From NCBI GenBank assembly GCA_023458555.1, contig JAEWYS010000015.1, positions 186,001 to 250,000 on the forward strand: a stretch of 64,000 nucleotides of DNA, read 5' to 3'. Positions 33,080 through 43,379 of the stretch are shown here, piece after piece; within the stretch, counting starts at the first letter, position 1; every line of letters starts with the position of its first letter. The stretch is from Bacteroidota bacterium (GTDB lineage Bacteria; Bacteroidota; Bacteroidia; Cytophagales; Cytophagaceae). The translations under genes and the position numbers were made by a program. The notes beneath the pieces are model-generated. The model did not search any database, was not told the origin of the DNA, and saw nothing but the letters and a program-made list of their open reading frames with translations.

Positions 33080-36000
33080 TCAAAACTGACTAAGATTATG
33101 CTGTCCGGGATCGTAGTTTTCTTTTAGCTCAGCCAGCTTTTTCTTCCCGTAAGCATACTTTGTAATCACTACAAACAACACAGGTACTGCAAATATGGCA
33201 AGGAAGGTTGCTGCAAGCATTCCGCCGATTACGGTCCAGCCTATTGTCTGCCGGGCAACTGCTCCGGCTCCGGTAGCCATGGCAAGGGGCAATACTCCCA
33301 ATATAAAGGCAAGTGATGTCATAATAATCGGACGAAGCCTCAGTTTAACAGCTTCTATCGTTGCGGGAATCAGTTCCATCCCTATATCGACTCTTTCTTT
33401 GGCAAACTCAACAATAAGAATTGCATTTTTGGCAGCCAGCCCTATGAGGGTAATAAGTCCGATTTGTGCGTATACGTTATTGGACAGGGAAGGCAGAAAG
33501 GTGAGCGCCACGATGGCCCCGAAAGCTCCGAGAGGTACAGCAAGTAATACTGAAAACGGTACGGACCAGCTTTCGTACAGAGCAGCCAGAAGCAGCAATA
33601 CAAATACGATTGAAAGGGTAAATATGATAATGGTACTGTTGCCGGCTTTCTTTTCTTCACGGCTCAGACCTGAAAAATCATATCCGTATCCTGCCGGTAA
33701 AACCTGAGCAGCTACCTCTTCCAGAGCCTGCAATGCCTGTCCGCTGCTGTATCCTTCAGCGGCACTTCCGTTAACTTCGGCAGACCGGAACAGGTTGTAG
33801 TGTGAAATAACCGGAGCGCTTTCAACAATTTTGTAGGTGATGAGAGCGCTCAGGGGAATTGGCTCACCACGTCTGTTCATAACATAGTATTGCTCCAGAT
33901 CTTTGATATCTCCGCGAAACGGAGTATCTGCCTGAGCCACTACACGGAAATTTCGGCCATACATGGTAAAGTCATTGATATACTGACTTCCCATATAGGA
34001 GGACATTGTATTGTAGATATCGGATATGGCTACGCCCATCTTTTTTGCTTTTTCTCTGTCTACGTCAATATGATAGCCGGGATTCTGCGCAGTAAAGAAG
34101 GTATAAGCCGAGCCAATCTCAGGCCGTGCGTTCACAGCGGCTACAAAACTTTGCACAACCGATTCGAACTCTTTGATGTCTCCGCCACCTTCACGCTGCT
34201 CGACCATAAAGCTGAAACCACCGGTCTGGCCAAGTCCAGGTATAGCCGGAGGCGGTACTACTACGATGTTGGCTTCGTTGATTGACGAAAAACGTTTTTT
34301 CAGCTCATCCATTAATCCGTAGAGCTGCTGCGCTTTTTCCTTTCGCTGATCCCAGGGCTGGAGCTGAACGAAGAAGGCTCCGCTGTTTGATTTGGTAGAG
34401 AAGTTAATAACATTCATACCGCCGATGGCTGTATAATTGCGTATGCCCGGTATTTCTGCCAGTGTCCCGGACATCTGATCCAGGATGGCCTGAGTACGGG
34501 CAGATGAGGCAGCCTGAGGTAATTCTACAGAAATAAACAAACGACCTTCATCTTCTGTGGGAATAAAGCCAGATGGTTTCATGGTGAATAAACCAAACGT
34601 ACCGGCATAGACCAGAATAAGAAATACTAATACAAGCGGAGTAGCTTTTATACATTTTTTTACCCATATCGCATAGCCGGCTGTAGTACGGGCAAACCAG
34701 CGGTTGAACAGGTAGAAGAAACGATTAATTCCTTTTGAGTTCTGATCAAGATGCATCGGACGAAGCATCAGGGAGCAAAGGGCAGGAGTAAGGGTAAGCG
34801 CCACAAATGCAGAAATTAGGACGGAGATCGCAATGGTAATGGCAAACTGCTGATAAAGACGTCCGACGATACCGGGGATAAATCCTACCGGGATAAATAC
34901 GGCTGCCAGAATCAGTGCAATGGCTATAACCGGAGCGGTAATGTCTTTCATTGCCTTGCGAGTTGCCTCGCGGGGAGGAAGCTTCTCATGATCTATATAA
35001 TGCTGAACAGCCTCCACGACCACTATGGCATCGTCCACCACAATCCCGATGGCCAGAACAAAGCCGAACAGGGTCAGTGTATTGATTGTAAATCCGAGCG
35101 GAACAAAGAATATGAAGGTTCCGATGATTGATACAGGGATCGCCAGAATGGGTATAAGTGTTGCCCGCCAGCTCTGTAGAAACAGGAAGACCACAAGTAT
35201 TACAAGCAGAAGGGCTTCAATCAGTGTTTTTGCTACTTCCGAAATGGATTTTTCAACGACAGAAACGGATTCAAAAGACACTACATAATCGACATCGGCC
35301 GGGAATGCTTTTTTCAGCTCTGCCATGGCGTTGTATATGCCATCAGCAGTTTCTACGGCATTACTGCCCGGTGCCTGATAAATCAGCATAATGGAGGCTT
35401 CTTTGCCGTTGACAGTCGTATACCGGCTGTAATCAAAGCGTCCCAGTTCGATTCGTGCTACATCTTTCAGATAGGTTACTGTTCCATCGGCCGGATTGGT
35501 GCGTATAACTATATTTTCAAATTCTTCCTTGCTTTTCAGACGGCTGTCTACAGTAATGGAATATTCGAAAGCCTGTCCGGCGGGTTGAGGTTTTGCACCG
35601 ACAGTTCCTGCTGAAACCTGGATATTCTGTTCCTGAATAGCAGCAGTAACTTCACGGCTGCTTATGCCCAGCTTGGCCAGTATATCAGGCTTTAGCCAGA
35701 CCCGCATACTGAAATCCTGTCCCAGTGCGGTAATATCACCAACTCCGGGTACCCGGAGCAGGGCATCCCGGACAAAAATATTCGTATAGTTATCAAGATA
35801 GTTTACGTTGTGGGTACCCTTGGGAGAATACATAGCCACAACCATCATAACTGAAGGGTTTCTTTTACGGACAATGAGTCCGAGGCGCTTTACTTCTTCA
35901 GGAAGGCGGGGCTCGGCAATACTTACCCTGTTCTGTACGTCCAGTGTTGCAATATCAACATCAGTTCCCAGTTCAAAGGTAACGTTGAGTGCCATTTGTC

Positions 36001-36259
36001 CGGTACTTGTGCTGTTTGAGCTCATATAGGCCATACCCGGAGTTCCGTTTACCTGAGTTTCTACAGGAGTGGCTATGGTCTGCTCGACTGTAAGCGCATC
36101 TGCCCCCGTCATCAGACCTGTTACGGATACCACAGGCGGAGAAATATTGGGATACTGGGTAACCGGCAGATTGAGCATGGCAATGCTACCAACCAGAAGC
36201 AGTAATATGGATATTACTATGGAGGTGACCGGCCGTCTTATAAATATATCGGATATCAT
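33080..36259 (-). CDS. RND multidrug efflux permease (AcrB/HAE1 family)
   Basis: A 1059-residue inner-membrane RND transporter with 12 transmembrane helices and two large periplasmic loops. The N-terminus MISDIFIRRPVTSIVISILLLLVG is typical of HAE1 pumps. The proton-relay Asp pair is in FVLAIGIVVDDAIVVVE and the Lys in LIGLAAKNAILIVEFAKE. Periplasmic landmarks include PVTQYPNISPPVVSV and GFIPTEDEGRLFISVELPQ. It exports drugs or other amphiphiles by proton antiport through the adaptor and TolC-type channel encoded upstream. Last gene of a TetR-TolC-adaptor-permease operon; 29 bases separate it from the adaptor gene. Confidence 0.96.
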   Translation of the reverse strand: MISDIFIRRPVTSIVISILLLLVGSIAMLNLPVTQYPNISPPVVSVTGLMTGADALTVEQTIATPVETQVNGTPGMAYMSSNSTSTGQMALNVTFELGTDVDIATLDVQNRVSIAEPRLPEEVKRLGLIVRKRNPSVMMVVAMYSPKGTHNVNYLDNYTNIFVRDALLRVPGVGDITALGQDFSMRVWLKPDILAKLGISSREVTAAIQEQNIQVSAGTVGAKPQPAGQAFEYSITVDSRLKSKEEFENIVIRTNPADGTVTYLKDVARIELGRFDYSRYTTVNGKEASIMLIYQAPGSNAVETADGIYNAMAELKKAFPADVDYVVSFESVSVVEKSISEVAKTLIEALLLVILVVFLFLQSWRATLIPILAIPVSIIGTFIFFVPLGFTINTLTLFGFVLAIGIVVDDAIVVVEAVQHYIDHEKLPPREATRKAMKDITAPVIAIALILAAVFIPVGFIPGIVGRLYQQFAITIAISVLISAFVALTLTPALCSLMLRPMHLDQNSKGINRFFYLFNRWFARTTAGYAIWVKKCIKATPLVLVFLILVYAGTFGLFTMKPSGFIPTEDEGRLFISVELPQAASSARTQAILDQMSGTLAEIPGIRNYTAIGGMNVINFSTKSNSGAFFVQLQPWDQRKEKAQQLYGLMDELKKRFSSINEANIVVVPPPAIPGLGQTGGFSFMVEQREGGGDIKEFESVVQSFVAAVNARPEIGSAYTFFTAQNPGYHIDVDREKAKKMGVAISDIYNTMSSYMGSQYINDFTMYGRNFRVVAQADTPFRGDIKDLEQYYVMNRRGEPIPLSALITYKIVESAPVISHYNLFRSAEVNGSAAEGYSSGQALQALEEVAAQVLPAGYGYDFSGLSREEKKAGNSTIIIFTLSIVFVLLLLAALYESWSVPFSVLLAVPLGAFGAIVALTFLPSLSNNVYAQIGLITLIGLAAKNAILIVEFAKERVDIGMELIPATIEAVKLRLRPIIMTSLAFILGVLPLAMATGAGAVARQTIGWTVIGGMLAATFLAIFAVPVLFVVITKYAYGKKKLAELKENYDPGQHNLSQF

Positions 36260-36288
36260 GATTCTGAGATACGTTGTTTAAAAAAAAG

Positions 36289-37410
36289 TTATTTTTTTTC
36301 CTGAGCTGTTGCAGGCAGAGGTTTAGCATCTACACGTGCTCCCTGGCGAAGCCGCTGTATTCCTTCTACTACTATGGTTTCACCACCGGATAACCCCTGA
36401 CGTACTACAACCATATCCTGAAGGCGTGAGCCCAGCTTGAGCGTGCGCTGCACTACGGAATCGGCCTGTAAGACATATACATAATATTCACCCATTTGCT
36501 CGGATACGGCTTTGTACGGGATCACAAGCTGTTCTCCTGTATCAGTGTTTTTTACTCTGACCCCGACACTCATACCGGCTACAAGCATATGTTCAGGATT
36601 CGGAAAATCCAGACGTACAGCCATTGTGCCGGTATAGCGGTCTACTGCTCTGTCAAGCGTTTCGATTTTGCCGGGATGCGGATATACTGAACCATCGGCC
36701 AGTAAAATGGAAAAAACAGTATCCTTCACCTGGTTGGTCTTCATTAGCTTTTTAAATCTTGGAATTTCTTTTTCGTTGATGACAAAATCAACCGCCATTG
36801 GATTGTCTGTGGAAATGGTATTGAGCAGCGTCTGCCCGGCACTGACCTGCGCCCCAACCCGTACCTGGGATATACCCACAGTACCGGAAAACGGAGCTTC
36901 AATCAGAGAATAACGCAGATCTGTCGCGGCGGCAGACAGGCTTGCTTCGGCGGCTGCCACCTGAGCAATAGCGGTCTGGTGGCCGGTCCGGGCATAATCG
37001 AGCTGTTGCCTGGCGATTGCTTCACGCTGCCCCAGCATTTCATAGCGTTCCAGATCCATACGGGCGCGTTCCAGACTGGCTTTGGCGCTCTGCAGAGATG
37101 CTTCTGCCTGTTTGTAATTTGCTACGTATTTGCTTCGGTCTATTTCATATAGCTTTTGTCCCTTCGTTACCATCTGCCCGTCTTTTACATAAATCTGTGT
37201 AATAAATCCGGGAACCTGTGAGCGAAGATCAATTTGCTGAAGCGGCACTACCGTACCGGGATAAGCATCAAGTCCGGTTACGCGGTCCTGTTTTACTTCC
37301 TGCACATATACTTTTACCGGCGGGGGCGTAGCAGCTTGTTTTTTTTCCTTGCAGGCATTTAAAAATAGAAGACCAGGAATGCTTATATAAATCAATAAAA
37401 AACGTTTCAT
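36289..37410 (-). CDS. RND efflux periplasmic adaptor (AcrA/HlyD family)
   Basis: A 373-residue lipoprotein adaptor: lipobox in LLFLNACKEKK, beta-barrel and lipoyl halves (LRSQVPGFITQIYVKDGQMVTKGQKLYEID; APFSGTVGISQVRVGAQVSAGQTLL) around a coiled-coil hairpin (about 80-145; YKQAEASLQSAKASLERARMDLERYEML). It bridges the RND permease and the outer-membrane channel. The operon order and the membrane-proximal domain near the C-terminus (PYKAVSEQMGEYYVYVL) fit the AcrA type. Confidence 0.95.
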   Translation of the reverse strand: MKRFLLIYISIPGLLFLNACKEKKQAATPPPVKVYVQEVKQDRVTGLDAYPGTVVPLQQIDLRSQVPGFITQIYVKDGQMVTKGQKLYEIDRSKYVANYKQAEASLQSAKASLERARMDLERYEMLGQREAIARQQLDYARTGHQTAIAQVAAAEASLSAAATDLRYSLIEAPFSGTVGISQVRVGAQVSAGQTLLNTISTDNPMAVDFVINEKEIPRFKKLMKTNQVKDTVFSILLADGSVYPHPGKIETLDRAVDRYTGTMAVRLDFPNPEHMLVAGMSVGVRVKNTDTGEQLVIPYKAVSEQMGEYYVYVLQADSVVQRTLKLGSRLQDMVVVRQGLSGGETIVVEGIQRLRQGARVDAKPLPATAQEKK

Positions 37411-37433
37411 TCTGTTTTCGTATAAATTAAGTT

Positions 37434-38819
37434 TTAGTTGAAGTCAATGATACCCAGTGCGCGCTCGAAGTCGAGTTTGCTGGCAAGCAGATTGTACAGT
37501 GCATTGTAATAGTTGAGCTGAGAAGTTTTCAGTTCTGATTCTGCTACTATAAGCTCAAGATATGTTTTGACACCACCGTCATATTGCAGTTTGATAATAT
37601 CGTATACCTCTTTGGCTGTTTCGACATTGTTTTTCAGCGTCTGCCATTCTTTGTAGCTGCTTTTGTATCCGGCCAGTGCGGCCACGTATTCAGTATTCAT
37701 TCCCCGTATGGCATTGTCAATATCGACCTGTAGCCGTTTTTCCTGCAATTGAGCGATTTTTATATCCTGAATTCGTCTGCTACCCTGAAAAATGGGTACT
37801 CCCATGCTAAGTCCGACCGCCGAAGCCGGATAGGTTTTTCCGTAAAGCTGGCTTAGCTCGTCGTGAAGATAGTTAAGATTGTAATTGCCAAATACACCAA
37901 TCTGAGGAATAAACTTATATTTGTTATAGGCTGTATTCAGATGCAGAAGATGCTGTTGTGTTTTCAGACGCTGCATCTCGATTCGCCGGTCATATTCCAT
38001 GGGCATTGTTGTATCGACGGGAATATTTTCTTCCATGCTTAGGATATCGAAAGAGAGGCTGACCGGCTGATTACTCTGATAGCCTATACGTTGTTTCAGA
38101 TAGGCATACTTAACCTGGAGTACTTCCTGCATTCTTTTATACTCGCTGCGGGTATTGGCCAGAGAAATTGAGGCACGCTGATAATCTGTCTTGTCGGAAA
38201 GACCAAACTCGTAGCGATCGTACGCATCCTGATACTGGCGCTGGAGCCGGCCGATATTTTCTTCCAGAATACGGAGCTGCTGCTGAGACAGCAATATATC
38301 GTAGAAAGCTTTGCTTACATCGACTACCGTATTGATTTTGGTATTTTCGATGTTTTGTTCCAGTTCTTTGCGGGTATATCTGGCTGCCCGGGCAGCATAC
38401 AGTACTTCACCGTTCAGTATGGTCTGGTCGGCCTGTAAAAGCAGATTTGAATTATTTTTTACACCAATGCGTACCGGAACCCGTTCACCGGTTACCTGAT
38501 TGGGAAACATAGTGGTCGGCAGCAGTATATTGTGCTGGTAATTAAACTGAGCGCCGATCTGAGGGAGCCAGTATGACATACTGGAGCGTATGCGGCTTTC
38601 TCCGATTTCTTCGTCAATCTGTGCCTGACTGATTTCCGGAGCATTTTGCAGGGCATAAGCAATGCAGGATTCAAGTGTAAACTGAGCGCTGTCCGTTTGT
38701 GACTGTGCAGCTGCGGATAGCGGATATATACCGATTATGAAGGCGATATACAAACAGATTCTAAATTTGGACGATACGTATTCTGAATCAGGGACGTAGC
38801 GGTTTCCGGTGTTTTTCAT
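37434..38819 (-). CDS. TolC-family outer-membrane efflux channel
   Basis: A 461-residue outer-membrane efflux protein. The ATG at 38819 (MKNTGNRYVP) lies 7 bases beyond the TetR stop; an alternative ATG at 38837 would overlap TetR by 11 bases and add six residues. A hydrophobic export signal (FRICLYIAFIIGIYPLSAAAQ) precedes two OEP repeats (about 50-240 and 260-455; LESCIAYALQNAPEISQAQIDEEI; LKTSQLNYYNALYNLLASKLDFERALG). It provides the exit duct of the RND pump. Confidence 0.94.
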   Translation of the reverse strand: MKNTGNRYVPDSEYVSSKFRICLYIAFIIGIYPLSAAAQSQTDSAQFTLESCIAYALQNAPEISQAQIDEEIGESRIRSSMSYWLPQIGAQFNYQHNILLPTTMFPNQVTGERVPVRIGVKNNSNLLLQADQTILNGEVLYAARAARYTRKELEQNIENTKINTVVDVSKAFYDILLSQQQLRILEENIGRLQRQYQDAYDRYEFGLSDKTDYQRASISLANTRSEYKRMQEVLQVKYAYLKQRIGYQSNQPVSLSFDILSMEENIPVDTTMPMEYDRRIEMQRLKTQQHLLHLNTAYNKYKFIPQIGVFGNYNLNYLHDELSQLYGKTYPASAVGLSMGVPIFQGSRRIQDIKIAQLQEKRLQVDIDNAIRGMNTEYVAALAGYKSSYKEWQTLKNNVETAKEVYDIIKLQYDGGVKTYLELIVAESELKTSQLNYYNALYNLLASKLDFERALGIIDFN

Positions 38820-38826
38820 AAAAATT

Positions 38827-39414
38827 TTAGGCGACAATAGTATTTTTTAAACCGTTCCAGGAAAGAGTGATGATTTTTTCCAGCTCGGCTTCGTCAATTA
38901 CAGCTTTCCCGAAGAGTTGTATTTTGGCAATGGTCCGGATTTGTGAGTGAATCAGTATCGCTATTACTTCATAATTGATATTACTGAAAACTCCTTTTTG
39001 TATGGCATCTCTGAAAAAGCCAAAGAATACCTGATGAAAAAGATCATCCTCTCCGCTCACTTTGCACTTACAATAAGGCGAATTGATATATTGTTCAAAA
39101 AAGAGCAATACAGTCTGATGTTCAATATAATACTTATACAGACTTTTCCATATGATAAAAAAGTTGTTCTGATAACCGGCTGTTTTATCCAGCTTGTCTA
39201 CCATAGTTATTGCCATTTGTCTTTTGACATACAGAAACAATTCCAGTATCAGCTTATCTTTACTTTCAAAGTAATGGTATATGGTTCCTGCCGCGATATT
39301 GGCCGTTTTTGCCAGTATGTTCATCGTAGTGCCATGAAAACCATATTCTTTGACCAGCTCAAGTGTGCACTCGAAAATCAGTTTTTTCTTTTCGGTTATA
39401 TTTTCCAGCTCCAT
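38827..39414 (-). CDS. TetR-family transcriptional regulator of the efflux operon
   Basis: A 195-residue regulator. The helix-turn-helix (about 10-55) reads ECTLELVKEYGFHGTTMNILAKTANIAAGTIYHYFESKDKLI, standard for TetR. The C-terminal ligand domain is not assignable to a compound. As first gene of the operon it probably represses itself and the pump. A perfect palindrome TGAACGTTCA at 39437-39446, 23 bases before the start, is the best operator candidate. Confidence 0.93.
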   Translation of the reverse strand: MELENITEKKKLIFECTLELVKEYGFHGTTMNILAKTANIAAGTIYHYFESKDKLILELFLYVKRQMAITMVDKLDKTAGYQNNFFIIWKSLYKYYIEHQTVLLFFEQYINSPYCKCKVSGEDDLFHQVFFGFFRDAIQKGVFSNINYEVIAILIHSQIRTIAKIQLFGKAVIDEAELEKIITLSWNGLKNTIVA

Positions 39415-39436
39415 TTGTTATGGACTAATCACCAAT

Positions 39437-39446
39437 TGAACGTTCA
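39437..39446. promoter_or_regulatory. Candidate TetR operator
   Basis: Perfect 10-base palindrome TGAACGTTCA just upstream of the TetR start codon. Sites of this kind are usual for self-repressing TetR regulators, but a 10-base palindrome can occur by chance. Confidence 0.4.
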
Positions 39447-39618
39447 TTCGGTTTGCGAATCTACTAATTGCCCTGATCAGAATCAATAGCAGAATAACGA
39501 TGATTGGTACACTTAAGTAATTTTTGGTAGGGGCTTAAAAATATTAATTACTATAATCTGTTTTGTGCTTAAACAGATACCAGAAAGGGATTAACAGGCT
39601 GCTGCTTATAAAATACAG

Positions 39619-39650
39619 AGGGCCCGGAAATTTTTCAATTTCACGGGCCT
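39619..39650 (-). terminator. Terminator-like hairpin after the carboxylase gene
   Basis: GGCCCG / CGGGCC outer stem and GAAAT / ATTTC inner stem with a one-base bulge, about 75 bases past the carboxylase stop; followed on the minus strand by CTCTGTATTTT. Confidence 0.6.
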
Positions 39651-39725
39651 GTCTGTGCATCACTATACTAACTAACCCTATTACCAACAGATCTTCAATG
39701 TTCTGGTGATTTTAAGTGTTTTGTA

Positions 39726-42700
39726 TCAGGTTTCACTGATAGACAGAAGGATATCACCTGCATTTACTGTGCGACTTACTTCGCAGTAGACAGCGCTGAC
39801 AATTCCGGCATGCTCGGCAACGATACTAAACTCTGATTTCATTGCTTCAATAATAACCAGCGGATCATTTTCTCTGACCTCCTGACCAGGCCTGACCAGA
39901 ATTTTCCAGATATTGCCACTTATCTCGGCAAGTACAGCATTACCGTCGGGCTCAACCGGTATTTCATTTATTTTTTTCTCCGGCTCAAAGGATCCGTCTG
40001 TGACATCATTTTGCCAGAGGGCAACCTCTGCTTCAAATGCAGCTTGCTGACGCTTTCTGAATACCTGAATATCTTTAGCGTTTTCCTTCAGGAATGAGTC
40101 ATGCTCGTCGAGGTCAAAATATACATCTTCAATCGTTATCTGCAATCTGCCTTCCCGGAAATCTTCTCTGAGTTTTGTGAGCTCATCTTCTGATACCTCA
40201 TAGTATTTTACCTGATCAAAGAATCTTAGCAGCCAGGGTTTGTCTTTGTCAAAGACCGGATTTTTAACAAATTTATTCCAGATCGGAAGTGTACGGCCTA
40301 CGAGCTGATATCCGCCGGGAGAATCCATACCATAGATACACATATATACGCCACCTATTCCTACAGTGCCTTCTGCTGTATAGGTTCTGGCCGGGTTGTA
40401 TTTCGAAGTCAGGAGACGGTGGCGGGGATCAATGGGCACGGCACAGGGCGCTCCCAGATATACGTCTCCCAGCCCCATGACCATATAGTGTGCTTCAAAA
40501 AGAATTTGTTTTACCTCTTCAACAGTTTCCAGACCGTTAATGCGCCTCATGAATTCGGTATTGCTCGGAAGCCAGGGAGCTTTGTCACGCACTGACTGTC
40601 TGTATCGTGCCACAGCATCAAGAGTAGCCGAATCTTCAAATGCCATAGGCAGGTGTATAATCCGTGAAGGCACTCTGGCAAGCTGTTGAAGACGATCTTC
40701 AATATCAAGGAGGATTTGAAGAAGCTCTTTCTGATGTAATACACGGCTATCGTAACGGATCTGAAGGGAACGCACTCCGGGAGATAATTCTTCTATACCC
40801 GGCACATTGCGTTTTTCGAGTTCCATAGTAAGTGCGTGAACCCTTAGTCTGAGTTTCAGATCAAGAACATTGGGACCATATTCAAGAAGAATATACTTGT
40901 CTCCGGCTTGTCTGCAGGTTACTTCGGGCCGGTTGTCCATAGGCGGAAGCCATGCCGGGATACAGGAGTCTTCCCGGTGAGATGTCTCCGGAATATATTT
41001 GGCGAAGGAGGAATCACTTAGCTCGAGTGTCCCGATAAGCTTGTCCATATCTTTTTCTCTGCTGAGTGCTTCATCAAAACTCAGCCTGAAAAAACGGATT
41101 TTATCTCCGGGCTTGAGCTGCCCGACTTTCCAGAGTTCAGATTTAACAATTGTTACAGGGCATACAAATCCCCCAAGGCTTGGTCCGTCCTGCGTCAGAA
41201 TGACCGGCATATCTCCTGTAAAGTTGATCGACCCAATTGCGTATTCTGTATCATGAATATTGGAAGGATGCAATCCTGCCTCACCACCATCACTGCGGGC
41301 CCATGAAGGTTTGGGGCCATTGAGACGGATTCCCAGACGATTGGAGTTGTAGTGAACTTCCCAGTCTGTATCAAAAAACATGTCAATTGCTTCGGGGGTA
41401 AAGAAATCAGGAGCTCCGTGAGGGCCATACATGACACCAATTTGCCAGTACCCCGGATACTCCGGTTGTAATTCAGTCGGGAGTGATTGCGGAGAATATA
41501 CAGGAGCGGGAGTAGTGCAGGCTGCCAGTTCCGGCTGGCTGATAAAAAGCATATCAGCGCCGCGGATAGTACGTCCGGCATGTCCTCCGAACTGACCTAA
41601 TGCAAAGGTCGTTCTGCTTCCGAGATATTCGGGAATATCCATACCATTGCGTACAGCCAGATACGTCCGGCATCCTTTTTCTGCTTTGCCGATGTCAAGA
41701 GTCTGTCCCTTGCGTACGGTTACAGGTGTCCACATCGGGATATGTTCATTGTCCAGGATTGCTTTGCAGCTGGCTCCGGTAAGTGCAATGACAGCATCGG
41801 TATGGAATCGGAGTTTCGGACCGGCAAGCGTACATTCCATGCCAGCGGCAGAAGGATGGTTGCCGACCAGACGGTTGGCAATCCGGAAAGCGAGATCGTC
41901 CATCGGACCGGAAGGAGGTACACCAATATTCCAGTATCCGACACGACCGGGATAATCAACCAGTGTCGTATAGGTTCCCGGGCGAAGTACTTCTATGGCA
42001 GGAGATTCATAGCTGAAGTCTTTCAGTGCCTGTGTGCTTACCCTGCCTTCTGTAAATATACTCCATTGCATGATTTTTCGCAGGTAGTCCACATTGGTGA
42101 CAATACCTGACAGACGGGTAGATGCCAAGGCCTCTGTCATTTTTTGAATGGCGTCTTTCCGGTCGCTTCCATGTACAATCAGCTTGGCAATCATGGGATC
42201 ATAGAAGGCTGATACCTCTGTGCCTGTATCCACCCAGGTGTCAACTCTTGCCGTATCAGGAAAACAAACATCGGTAAGTGTGCCGGGCGAAGGCTGAAAA
42301 TCCCTGGCAGGGTCCTCCGCGTAAATACGAACTTCAATGGAAGCTCCAAAAGGCTTGAGGGGAGTGGCTGGTTTTTGCCAGCACCCGCAGGCTGCCAGTA
42401 TCATCCACTCTACAAGATCTACGCCTGTAGTCATTTCTGTAACGGGATGTTCAACCTGTAGTCTGGTGTTTACTTCCAGGAAGTAAAATTCATCTCTTGC
42501 CGGGTCATATATATACTCAACGGTACCAGCTGATTTATAATTGACCTGTTTGCCGAGCTGTTCGGATACTTCAAGTAGTTTACGCCTTGTAGATTCGGGA
42601 AGGTGAGGGGCGGGGGTTTCTTCCACAACTTTCTGATTGCGGCGCTGAAGTGAACAATCACGTTCTCCCAATGCGATTACCTGACCATTCCCATCTCCGA

Positions 42701-43355
42701 ATAGCTGTACCTCTACATGGCGGGCATTATCAATATAACGTTCAAGAAATACGCCGCTGTCACTAAAGAAGTTTTGTCCGAGACGTTTTACAGTTTCAAA
42801 TGCCTGTACAAGCTCTGTCTCATTATTGCATCGTGTGAGCCCGATACCGCCGCCGCCGGCTGTACTTTTTAGCATCAGCGGGTAACCGATGCGGTTAGCT
42901 TCGCCCACAGCTTCATCGACTGTGGCGATAAGGTCGGTACCGGGCGTAAGCGGTACACCAGCCTCACTGGCAATTTGTCTTGCTATATGCTTCAGACCAA
43001 ACCGGCGAATCTGCTCCGGGTCGGGACCGACAAATACAATTCCGGCTCTTGCGCATTGCTCGGCAAATGACGCGTTTTCAGACAGAAACCCGTAACCGGG
43101 TATAATAGCTTCTGCTCCTGTCAGGAGTGCTGCCTGAAGTATTTTATCCGCAACAAGGTAGCTTTCAGAAGCGGTGTTCCCGCCGAGGGCGACTGCTTCA
43201 TCAGCCAGGCTTACGTGCATACTGTTGCGATCTGCATCAGAATATACGGCGACACTGCTGATGCCCATTTTTTTTAATGTACGACTTATTCTGACAGCGA
43301 TTTCTCCTCTGTTGGCAATAAGGACTTTGCCAAACATTTTTGCTTGCTTGCTCAT
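39726..43355 (-). CDS. Urea carboxylase-type biotin enzyme (urea or guanidine carboxylase)
   Basis: A 1209-residue multidomain carboxylase. Biotin carboxylase, about 8-455 (VLIANRGEIAVRI, LKSTAGGGGIGL, HVEVQLFGDG, FLEVNTRLQVEHPVTE). Carboxyltransferase made of a KipA-like part (about 465-780; SDGGEAGLHPSNIHD, INFTGDMPVILTQDGPSLGG) and a KipI-like part (about 820-1040; FMRRINGLETVEEV, LGDVYLGAPCAVPIDPRHR). Biotinyl domain, about 1135-1209, with biotin Lys1173 in IIEAMKSEF. It carboxylates urea to allophanate using ATP and bicarbonate; the neighbouring allophanate hydrolase finishes the route to ammonia and CO2. Some members of this family act on guanidine; the carboxyguanidine deiminase genes that go with that activity were not found here. 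Confidence 0.92.
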   Translation of the reverse strand: MSKQAKMFGKVLIANRGEIAVRISRTLKKMGISSVAVYSDADRNSMHVSLADEAVALGGNTASESYLVADKILQAALLTGAEAIIPGYGFLSENASFAEQCARAGIVFVGPDPEQIRRFGLKHIARQIASEAGVPLTPGTDLIATVDEAVGEANRIGYPLMLKSTAGGGGIGLTRCNNETELVQAFETVKRLGQNFFSDSGVFLERYIDNARHVEVQLFGDGNGQVIALGERDCSLQRRNQKVVEETPAPHLPESTRRKLLEVSEQLGKQVNYKSAGTVEYIYDPARDEFYFLEVNTRLQVEHPVTEMTTGVDLVEWMILAACGCWQKPATPLKPFGASIEVRIYAEDPARDFQPSPGTLTDVCFPDTARVDTWVDTGTEVSAFYDPMIAKLIVHGSDRKDAIQKMTEALASTRLSGIVTNVDYLRKIMQWSIFTEGRVSTQALKDFSYESPAIEVLRPGTYTTLVDYPGRVGYWNIGVPPSGPMDDLAFRIANRLVGNHPSAAGMECTLAGPKLRFHTDAVIALTGASCKAILDNEHIPMWTPVTVRKGQTLDIGKAEKGCRTYLAVRNGMDIPEYLGSRTTFALGQFGGHAGRTIRGADMLFISQPELAACTTPAPVYSPQSLPTELQPEYPGYWQIGVMYGPHGAPDFFTPEAIDMFFDTDWEVHYNSNRLGIRLNGPKPSWARSDGGEAGLHPSNIHDTEYAIGSINFTGDMPVILTQDGPSLGGFVCPVTIVKSELWKVGQLKPGDKIRFFRLSFDEALSREKDMDKLIGTLELSDSSFAKYIPETSHREDSCIPAWLPPMDNRPEVTCRQAGDKYILLEYGPNVLDLKLRLRVHALTMELEKRNVPGIEELSPGVRSLQIRYDSRVLHQKELLQILLDIEDRLQQLARVPSRIIHLPMAFEDSATLDAVARYRQSVRDKAPWLPSNTEFMRRINGLETVEEVKQILFEAHYMVMGLGDVYLGAPCAVPIDPRHRLLTSKYNPARTYTAEGTVGIGGVYMCIYGMDSPGGYQLVGRTLPIWNKFVKNPVFDKDKPWLLRFFDQVKYYEVSEDELTKLREDFREGRLQITIEDVYFDLDEHDSFLKENAKDIQVFRKRQQAAFEAEVALWQNDVTDGSFEPEKKINEIPVEPDGNAVLAEISGNIWKILVRPGQEVRENDPLVIIEAMKSEFSIVAEHAGIVSAVYCEVSRTVNAGDILLSISET

Positions 43356-43379
43356 AAAAATTATCCGTTAAAAAAATGA

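Larger units (their letters stand above)
39415..39725. other. Intergenic region upstream of the efflux operon
   Basis: About 310 bases between two minus-strand operons. It holds the candidate TetR operator near 39437 and the hairpin at 39619-39650 that follows the carboxylase gene upstream on the other side of the stretch; nothing else stands out. Confidence 0.5.
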
